DNA of 64,000 bases from Lachnospiraceae bacterium M18-1 (lineage in GTDB: Bacteria > Bacillota > Clostridia > Lachnospirales > Lachnospiraceae). Below, piece after piece: positions 58,731 through 64,000 of the stretch. The notes under the pieces were generated by a model. The model made no database searches and was not told the origin of the DNA. It saw only the letters and a program-made list of their open reading frames with translations. The translations under genes and the position numbers were made by a program. The stretch spans positions 32,492-96,491 of the forward strand of contig KE159609.1 in NCBI GenBank assembly GCA_000403295.2, given 5' to 3'. Position 1 is the stretch's first letter. The number at the start of each line of letters is the position of its first letter.

Positions 58731-59072
58731 ATGAACGATATTTTGAAAATGAAAAACGTATTCTTATTTGCAGGCGGAGTTTTATTTGGAACGGCAGGAA
58801 TCAAAATACTCTCTGGAAGAGACGCGAAAAAAGTCTATACAAACTGTACAGCAGCCGCACTGCGGGCGAAGGACTGTATCCTGGATACGGTGACAACGGT
58901 ACAGGAGAATGCGGAGGATATCCTGGCCGAAGCGAAGCTGATCAATGAAGAGCGCGCTGTGGAAGAAGCATCCTGTGTTGTGGACGATGAGGCCAAAGAA
59001 GAGGCTGGCTCCGCGGAAAGTGTTGTAAAGGCGGCGGAAGCAGCAATGAATTATAAGGAAGAGGCGGAATAA
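58731..59072 (+). CDS. DUF6110-like accessory protein of the metal ATPase operon
   Basis: A 113-residue protein starting at the ATG at 58731 after GGAGG. An N-terminal hydrophobic glycine-rich segment (VFLFAGGVLFGTAGIKIL) is followed by SGRDAKKVYTNCTAAALRAK and a long acidic helix. I recall this as DUF6110, found beside heavy-metal P-type ATPases in Clostridia. Its stop is adjacent to the GTG start of the ATPase. The acidic tail could bind metal; function unproven. Confidence 0.8.
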   Translation: MNDILKMKNVFLFAGGVLFGTAGIKILSGRDAKKVYTNCTAAALRAKDCILDTVTTVQENAEDILAEAKLINEERAVEEASCVVDDEAKEEAGSAESVVKAAEAAMNYKEEAE

Positions 59073-61160
59073 GTGAAATTCATAATCAAGCATGAAATAT
59101 CCGGAAGGCTCCGCATCCATCTCAATGCCGCCCGGCTGACCTGCCGCGAGGCCGACTGCCTGCTGGCCGGTCTGGAAGCCGCCCCGTCCGTCACCCGCGT
59201 AAAGGTCTATGAACGCACTGCGGACGCAGTAATCTGTTATACCGGCAGCCGGGATGCGATGCACCATACCCTGCGTCTCTATCAAAGGGAAGAAACAGAA
59301 ATATCCGGAACGACTCCCATCCATTCCGGACGGGAACTAAATGCCGCTTATCAGAACAAACTAATCAGCCTGGTACTCCTTCGGATGTGTACGAAGCTGT
59401 TCCTGCCCTCCCCGGTGCGTGCGGCATGGACTTCCTTCAGAGCCTGGCGGTATATCCGAAAGGGTATCCGCAGTCTTTTCAGAGGCAGACTGGAGGTATC
59501 TGTACTGGATGCCGCTGCTATCATGGTCTCACTGCTGCGCCGGGATACCAAGACCGCCGGATCCGTGATGTTCCTGCTGGGTATCGGCGAGATCCTGGAG
59601 GAGTGGACCCGCAAAAAGTCCGTTAACGACCTGGCCCGGAGCATGTCCCTCAGCGTCCGGAAGGTCTGGCTGAAAACCGGCGGTCGGGAGGTGCTGGTAG
59701 ATCCGAAAGAGATTTCCACAGGCTGTCAGGTCGTAGTACATATGGGAAATGTGATTCCATTTGACGGAAATGTAACGGAAGGAGAAGGAATGGTCAACCA
59801 GTCCTCCCTGACCGGGGAAGCCCTGCCGGTACATAAAAGGATTTCCAGCTATGTGTATGCGGGCACAGTTTTGGAAGAGGGCGAATTTACAATAGAGGTT
59901 CGCCATACCTCAGGCGCGACCCGGTATGAGAAGATTATTTCCATGATCGAAGAATCAGAAAAGTTGAAGTCCTCCCTGGAAGGCAAGGCGGCCCGGCTGG
60001 CTGACCGGCTGGTACCTTATACCCTTGCCGGAACCGGGTTTACCTGGCTCGCCACAGGAAATACAACGAAGGCACTGGCTGTATTGATGGTCGATTTTTC
60101 CTGTGCGCTGAAGCTTGCCATCCCAATCGCCGTTTTATCGGCCATCCGTGAAGCAGGAACCCGCCGGATCACCGTAAAAGGCGGCAAATACCTGGAAGCT
60201 GCCGCGGAGGCCGAGACCATTGTATTTGATAAAACAGGAACTCTGACAAAGGCCCGGCCCACCTTAAAAATGGTGGTTCCCTTCTGCGAATGGGATGAAA
60301 ATGAACTGCTTAGAACCGCAGCCTGCCTGGAAGAGCATTTTCCGCATTCCATGGCGAAGGCGGTTGTCCGGGCTGCGCAGGAACGCGGACTGGATCACGA
60401 GGAAATGCATTCCCATGTGGAATATATCGTAGCACACGGGATCTCTTCACAGATTGACGGGAAGAAGGTGGTCATCGGCAGCGCACATTTTGTATTTGAC
60501 GATGAAAAATGCCGGGTCTCAGTAGGATATGAAGAACGTTTTGCAGGTCTGCCGAAGGAGTATTCTCATCTGTATCTTGCCGTTGAGAATCAGCTGGCCG
60601 CAGTCCTCTGTATAGAAGATCCGCTTCGTGAAGAGGCGGCTTCGGTCATACAGGCCCTGAAAAAGGCCGGATTTAAAAAGGTTGTCATGATGACCGGGGA
60701 CAGCGAACGGACGGCGGCAGCGGCGGCGGAAAAAGTGGGTGTCGATGCATATGACTCAGAGGTGCTTCCAGAGGATAAGGCACGCTTTATTGAAACGGAA
60801 AAAGCCGCCGGAAGAAAAGTAGTGATGGTCGGCGACGGTATCAACGATTCCCCGGCGCTTTCTGCGGCGGACGTAGGAATCGCCGTCAGCGACGGCGCGG
60901 AGATCGCTCGGGAGATTGCGGATATTACCATATCCGCCGATAATCTGGAGGATCTGGTGGCTCTGAAACTCCTCAGCAATGCTTTGGTTCGGCGCATCCG
61001 GCATAATTACCGGCAGATTGTGGGAATCAATACTGTATTGATCCTGCTGGGAGTCAGCGGAATCCTGCAGCCGGCAGTTTCTGCAACCCTGCATAATCTG
61101 TCTACCCTGGGGCTCAGTCTGCAGAGTATGCAGAACCTGCTGGCGGAAAACAGACCCTAA
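59073..61160 (+). CDS. Heavy-metal (P1B-type) P-type ATPase with SCALK membrane motif
   Basis: A 695-residue P1B ATPase with GTG start. The N-terminal ~75 residues form an HMA-like fold without CxxC. Then come membrane helices, the actuator motif SLTGEALPV, the phosphorylation site VFDKTGTLT near residue 387, EEHFPHSMAKAV in the HP-loop position, and GDGINDSPAL. The metal-site helix reads MVDFSCALKLAIP, with SCALK in place of the CPC or SPC of Cu, Zn or Co pumps. It resembles CtpC-type Mn/Fe exporters. The adjacent DtxR-family repressor and operators support export of iron or manganese. Terminal gene of its operon. Confidence 0.88.
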   Translation: MKFIIKHEISGRLRIHLNAARLTCREADCLLAGLEAAPSVTRVKVYERTADAVICYTGSRDAMHHTLRLYQREETEISGTTPIHSGRELNAAYQNKLISLVLLRMCTKLFLPSPVRAAWTSFRAWRYIRKGIRSLFRGRLEVSVLDAAAIMVSLLRRDTKTAGSVMFLLGIGEILEEWTRKKSVNDLARSMSLSVRKVWLKTGGREVLVDPKEISTGCQVVVHMGNVIPFDGNVTEGEGMVNQSSLTGEALPVHKRISSYVYAGTVLEEGEFTIEVRHTSGATRYEKIISMIEESEKLKSSLEGKAARLADRLVPYTLAGTGFTWLATGNTTKALAVLMVDFSCALKLAIPIAVLSAIREAGTRRITVKGGKYLEAAAEAETIVFDKTGTLTKARPTLKMVVPFCEWDENELLRTAACLEEHFPHSMAKAVVRAAQERGLDHEEMHSHVEYIVAHGISSQIDGKKVVIGSAHFVFDDEKCRVSVGYEERFAGLPKEYSHLYLAVENQLAAVLCIEDPLREEAASVIQALKKAGFKKVVMMTGDSERTAAAAAEKVGVDAYDSEVLPEDKARFIETEKAAGRKVVMVGDGINDSPALSAADVGIAVSDGAEIAREIADITISADNLEDLVALKLLSNALVRRIRHNYRQIVGINTVLILLGVSGILQPAVSATLHNLSTLGLSLQSMQNLLAENRP

Positions 61161-61226
61161 TACGCCTCCGTGCAATTAATGGTAAATTCCGTGCCGGCTT
61201 CTGTACTGCCCTTCAGAACAGAACTG

Positions 61227-61595
61227 TTACTTTTTACTCCTGATCAGCGCCTTAAAGGCCTCATAGCTTTCCGCGCTGATCAGGTGCTCTATCTCGCAGG
61301 CATCCGCGCTTGCAGTCTCCTCATCTACTCCGAGCCCGACCAAAAGCTTCCGGACAGTATCGTGCCTTTCACAGATTTCCTCGGCAATCTCGTTACCTCT
61401 GTCTGTCAGGTGCACCTCACGCGTTTTATCATCCAGAAACAGGTAGCCTTCTTCAGACAGAACCCTCAGCGCAACTGAAACTGTTGGACGGGAAACCTTC
61501 AGCTCAGCAGCTATGTCGGCGCCATGCACTTTCTTTCGTTTTGAAATAGTATATATTGCTTTCAGATAATCTTCTACGGTCTTTTTCTGTTTCAT
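61227..61595 (-). CDS. DtxR/MntR-family metal-dependent repressor
   Basis: About 122 residues. I start at the ATG at 61595, nine bases after GAGG; the alternative at 61610 adds five residues. The N-terminal HTH (VEDYLKAIYTISKRKKVHGA, DIAAELKVSRPTVSVAL) and the metal-binding dimerisation helices (CERHDTVRKLLVGLGV, DACEIEHLIS) are diagnostic. It lacks an SH3-like third domain, as MntR does. It converges on the P-type ATPase gene. Two TTAG-N6-CTAA boxes lie just upstream, pointing to autoregulation. Confidence 0.92.
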   Translation of the reverse strand: MKQKKTVEDYLKAIYTISKRKKVHGADIAAELKVSRPTVSVALRVLSEEGYLFLDDKTREVHLTDRGNEIAEEICERHDTVRKLLVGLGVDEETASADACEIEHLISAESYEAFKALIRSKK

Positions 61596-61620
61596 TCTCT
61601 GATGCCTCAATATAGTGCAA

Positions 61621-61689
61621 CTAATTTGTATTAGCTATGGCTAACTTGTTCTCAAAAAGAGACGGTCACATTTAGTTAGTGACCGCTAA
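61621..61689. promoter_or_regulatory. DtxR-type operators upstream of the repressor gene
   Basis: TTAG-CTATGG-CTAA at 61631-61644 and TTAG-TGACCG-CTAA at 61676-61689. A reversed CTAA-TTTGTA-TTAG at 61621-61634 shares the first box. The sites lie 26-95 bp upstream of the repressor start. Confidence 0.75.
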
Positions 61690-61786
61690 TCACTTTTTAC
61701 CATACCTGATTCAGAGCGTTTTTGTCAAGGATATTTTGTATCCGCCCGCCCCTCGCCGTCAGGCGACTATTCAATGGGCTGGATGC

Positions 61787-61823
61787 GTTACAGTTCACGG
61801 CTGGTCACGCCGTGAACTGTAAC
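61787..61823. repeat. GTTAC-family palindrome (perfect 15-bp stem)
   Basis: GTTACAGTTCACGGC and its exact complement GCCGTGAACTGTAAC flank a 7-base loop TGGTCAC. It lies between the DtxR and DUF2325 genes (both minus strand) and may also terminate the DUF2325 transcript. Confidence 0.85.
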
Positions 61824-61846
61824 ATGATGGTGTGAACAGCGGGCGA

Positions 61847-62131
61847 TCACCCTCGTACATATGTCTCCAGTATATTGATCAGCGCGCTCGCGCTGCTGCT
61901 GTGAGAGCGCTCCAGAATCGTGTTGTTGTGTTCCGATTCTGCAACTGCACACCGTACCATCTTGTGTGATACTGTAGCAGTAAACAGAATCATCAGGTCC
62001 GGATTACCGATCTTATGGTTCAGATCCGTTTTCATCTTTGTAAAAACTTTGACCTTACAATGGTATCTTTTACAGATTTCTTTATACTGCGTCTCCATAC
62101 GCTCATGTCCGCCAATAATCACTACGCTCAT
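61847..62131 (-). CDS. DUF2325 domain protein
   Basis: A 94-residue protein starting at the ATG at 62131 with AAGGGAG eight bases upstream. SVVIIGGHERMETQYKEIC, then DLMILFTATVSHKMVRCA and LERSHSSSASALINIL are typical DUF2325. The fold is Rossmann-like and the GGH and cysteine residues are conserved; function unknown. Two TTAG-N6-CTAA boxes upstream place it in the neighbouring repressor's regulon, hinting at a metal-related role. Confidence 0.88.
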   Translation of the reverse strand: MSVVIIGGHERMETQYKEICKRYHCKVKVFTKMKTDLNHKIGNPDLMILFTATVSHKMVRCAVAESEHNNTILERSHSSSASALINILETYVRG

Positions 62132-62154
62132 TTCATGATCTCCCTTCCCCTTGA

Positions 62155-62246
62155 TTAGATACAACTAACCACAGATTCCAAAAAAGGATTTTTATATGCT
62201 TATCGTTATCAATTAGTATGATCGCACATTTGTTAGTAATGGCTAA
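62155..62246. promoter_or_regulatory. DtxR-type operators upstream of the DUF2325 gene
   Basis: TTAG-ATACAA-CTAA at 62155-62168 and TTAG-TAATGG-CTAA at 62233-62246. The second shares ATGGCTAAC with the box at 61631. The sites are ~25 and ~100 bp upstream of the start codon. Confidence 0.75.
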
Positions 62247-62304
62247 CCTCTTTTAATACAATACCATCCTTTTTTTCATTTGTCAATTATTTCCATACTA
62301 TTTC

Positions 62305-62341
62305 GTTACAGGTCATGCCTTTGCCAGGCGCGGCCTGTAAC
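62305..62341. repeat. GTTAC-family palindrome abutting DUF234 ATPase copy 2
   Basis: GTTACAGG (62305-62312) pairs with CCTGTAAC (62334-62341), with inner GCCT...AGGC. It ends 1 bp before the ATPase stop codon, so it forms the 3' end of that transcript. Confidence 0.8.
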
Positions 62342-62342
62342 C

Positions 62343-63740
62343 CTATTGATCCCATTCCATATCCTCAAATCTGATCAGCAGCACATCCCCCCGCTTTTCG
62401 GCCAGTTCCCGGCATCTGTCCGTAAATCCGCTTTTTGAAAACAAGATCAGCACATTTTTCTTATAATGGAACAATGTACTCTGGTGCTCCAGTTCTTTCA
62501 GCTCCGCCTCCGAGGTCAGCTCATTTCTCCACTTGCACTCTGCAAAGATGGCTTCCCCCTCCTCATTGTCCGCAAGGATGTCTATCTCTGTCTGCCGCTT
62601 TTTGAACGGATCATTGCCCCACCACCGGCCCATATCCTGAAAGTCAACCGGCAGTCTGCCTTTGAGATTCTCCTGCCACAGGTACTGCTTGCAGATCTCC
62701 TCAAATACGAATCCCATGTATGCGGGTATCTGCTTTTCTACCCGCTGGTAGACCCTGTCCCCGGCCCCCTGCCCGATCAATGAGAGGTTCGCGGGAACGA
62801 AACGATACCAGAACTGAAACATGCTGTCCGACAGTTTATAGATCGTCTTTCTGGAGTGCTCCGTCTTATATGGAAATTCTTTCTCGATGATGCCGATCGA
62901 CATAAGCTTGGTCATATAGTTACTTGTCGCCCCCGTATCATTCAGACCGGATGCCCCTGATATCTCACTGATCTTGCTGGATCCCGTGGCAATGGCTTTG
63001 ATGATCGCATTATACTGCATCGGCTCCCGGCATTCCTGCTTGATCAGGTTCCCCGGCTCTTCAAACAAATACGCTGATGTCTCAAAAAAGTTTTGTTTGA
63101 TATTATCCTCCATTGATTTCCTGTCATCCAGCTTCGACATGTACAGCGGAATCCCCCCTGTAATACCATAAGCCAGGGCAAGCTCCTGCTTGTCAAAATG
63201 TCGGTAATATCTGCTGCACTCAGCGAAGGTAAACGGCTGAATCTTCATCTGCGCTGTCCTTCTTCCGTACAGCGGGCTCTGATATCCCAGTACCTGATTC
63301 TCCATGAAGGAAAGAGATGAGCCGCACAGTATGAGCATCAATTTGGATTTCAAAAACTTGTGGTCTATAAAAGATGCCAGCAGTGATGAGATCCCGCCGT
63401 AGCAATTTGCCAGATATGGATATTCATCAATCACAAATATGACGCGTTCTTCCTCCGACATCCGGTAGATCAGCTCCAGTGCCTCGCTGAAGTCCCGGAA
63501 CACAGTCTCAATCTCCGCCCCTGTAAAGACAGACATGATACTGGCGCTCAAAATCTCCAGATTCTGTTTCTCATTGGAATCAATCCCCGGATAAAAAACA
63601 GCCTTCTTGTCCTTAATAAACTCACTGATCAGGGTCGTCTTTCCGACCCGCCTTCTTCCATATATTACAACAAACTCAAAAGCTCCGCTCTGATACAGCC
63701 TCTCCAGCGTCCCCATTTCCCGCTCTCTTCCGATAAACAT
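62343..63740 (-). CDS. AAA ATPase with DUF234-type C-terminal domain (copy 2)
   Basis: A 465-residue paralogue of the ATPase at 31.9-33.4 kb. It opens MFIGREREMGTLERLYQSGA, with Walker A YGRRRVGKTTL, Walker B IFVIDEYPYLAN and LILCGSSLSF. A winged-helix segment (ISEISGASGLNDTGATSNYM) is followed by the DUF234 region with EIDILADNEEGEAIFAECKW, an E-x-D...E-x-K nuclease-like pattern. GTTAC-type palindromes lie on both sides and 15-bp direct repeats precede the start. Function unestablished. Confidence 0.88.
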   Translation of the reverse strand: MFIGREREMGTLERLYQSGAFEFVVIYGRRRVGKTTLISEFIKDKKAVFYPGIDSNEKQNLEILSASIMSVFTGAEIETVFRDFSEALELIYRMSEEERVIFVIDEYPYLANCYGGISSLLASFIDHKFLKSKLMLILCGSSLSFMENQVLGYQSPLYGRRTAQMKIQPFTFAECSRYYRHFDKQELALAYGITGGIPLYMSKLDDRKSMEDNIKQNFFETSAYLFEEPGNLIKQECREPMQYNAIIKAIATGSSKISEISGASGLNDTGATSNYMTKLMSIGIIEKEFPYKTEHSRKTIYKLSDSMFQFWYRFVPANLSLIGQGAGDRVYQRVEKQIPAYMGFVFEEICKQYLWQENLKGRLPVDFQDMGRWWGNDPFKKRQTEIDILADNEEGEAIFAECKWRNELTSEAELKELEHQSTLFHYKKNVLILFSKSGFTDRCRELAEKRGDVLLIRFEDMEWDQ

Positions 63741-63764
63741 CCTGCCACCTCACTTTATATGATA

Positions 63765-63809
63765 CTTAAATACAAATAACTTAAACATAAATAACTAAAT
63801 TATAAATAA
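63765..63809 (-). repeat. Three 15-bp tandem repeats upstream of DUF234 ATPase copy 2
   Basis: CTTAAATACAAATAA (63765-63779), CTTAAACATAAATAA (63780-63794) and CTAAATTATAAATAA (63795-63809) are in exact 15-bp register on the + strand. They begin 24 bp upstream of the start codon, like the repeats before copy 1. Confidence 0.8.
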
Positions 63810-63895
63810 GCAAAAATCTATAGGTTAATTATCGTATATTATAGTAAGAAAGTCAAGAAACTATTATTCTATTTTCTGCAGATCATACGTTACAG

Positions 63896-64000
63896 GGTTA
63901 CAGGTCACACCTTGACCAGGCGTGCCCTGTAACTCAGGCCGCCATTTAAAATTGCCTTCGGCAATGGGCGGCCTGAATACCAGCTTTTATGTGCATCCTC
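63896..64000 (+). repeat. 163-bp multi-hairpin repeat element, copy C (cut by window edge)
   Basis: Identical to the first 105 bp of copy A (50944-51048) up to the last base of the window. A CGTTACAG precedes it. It lies upstream of the second DUF234 ATPase gene. Confidence 0.95.

Noticed and set aside
63765..63809. Tandem 15-bp repeats considered as a CRISPR array
   Set aside because: Units are directly adjacent with no spacers and no cas gene is present; better read as promoter-proximal binding sites.

Overview
The window looks like chromosome of a low-to-mid GC anaerobic Firmicute, most plausibly a Lachnospiraceae-type Clostridium. The support is strong AGGAGG ribosome sites, TTGACA/TATAAT promoters, a group B [FeFe]-hydrogenase-like protein, GHKL/LytTR signalling, a TPP riboswitch on a thiMED operon, DUF2325 and DUF6110-type proteins, and many XRE, Rrf2 and DtxR regulators. 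No rRNA, tRNA, CRISPR array, prophage or transposase gene was recognised.

Layout. 1-6.5 kb: a MukF/MukE/MukB-like (Wadjet-like jetABC) operon whose first gene enters from outside the window. 6.6-11 kb: a metallophosphoesterase, then an AT-richer PLD-DEAD/DEAH helicase-DUF3427 gene with a NUDIX hydrolase. 11-23 kb: hydrogenase-like protein, orphan BlaR1-like peptidase, MATE pump, GNAT, ABC exporter, CutC, LytTR/GHKL two-component pair, ferritin-like protein. 23-25 kb: XRE / ImmA-IrrE / PIN module. 25-31.8 kb: a second, different jetABC operon and an unknown 320-residue protein. 31.8-37 kb: DUF234 ATPase, flavin/ferredoxin-like protein with a rich operator region, osmoprotectant-type ABC importer with an Rrf2 regulator. 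37-43 kb: LolD/FtsX-type exporter with its own two-component system. 43-48 kb: peptide or amino-acid module (XRE-cupin regulator, dipeptide epimerase, DUF819 transporter, S15 hydrolase). 48-51 kb: SPFH plus RHH protein, DUF4143 ATPase. 51-54 kb: TPP riboswitch and thiMED. 54-58 kb: HEPN protein with antitoxin and AraC debris, two tandem lipoproteins under BlaI-type operators, a small membrane protein. 58-62 kb: metal P-type ATPase operon, DtxR-family repressor and DUF2325 protein sharing a TTAG-N6-CTAA operator. 62-64 kb: second DUF234 ATPase.

The main themes are defence and conflict genes scattered among housekeeping modules: two jetABC sets with no visible jetD, PLD-helicase/NUDIX, PIN/IrrE/XRE, HEPN, and three DUF234/DUF4143 ATPases. 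There is also a family of GTTAC-type palindromic repeats confined to the right half. It includes three near-identical copies of a 163-bp multi-hairpin element, and copies sit beside all three DUF234/DUF4143 ATPase genes. A third theme is in-frame tandem duplications inside otherwise conserved proteins (JetC-like SMC, GHKL kinase, HAMP kinase).
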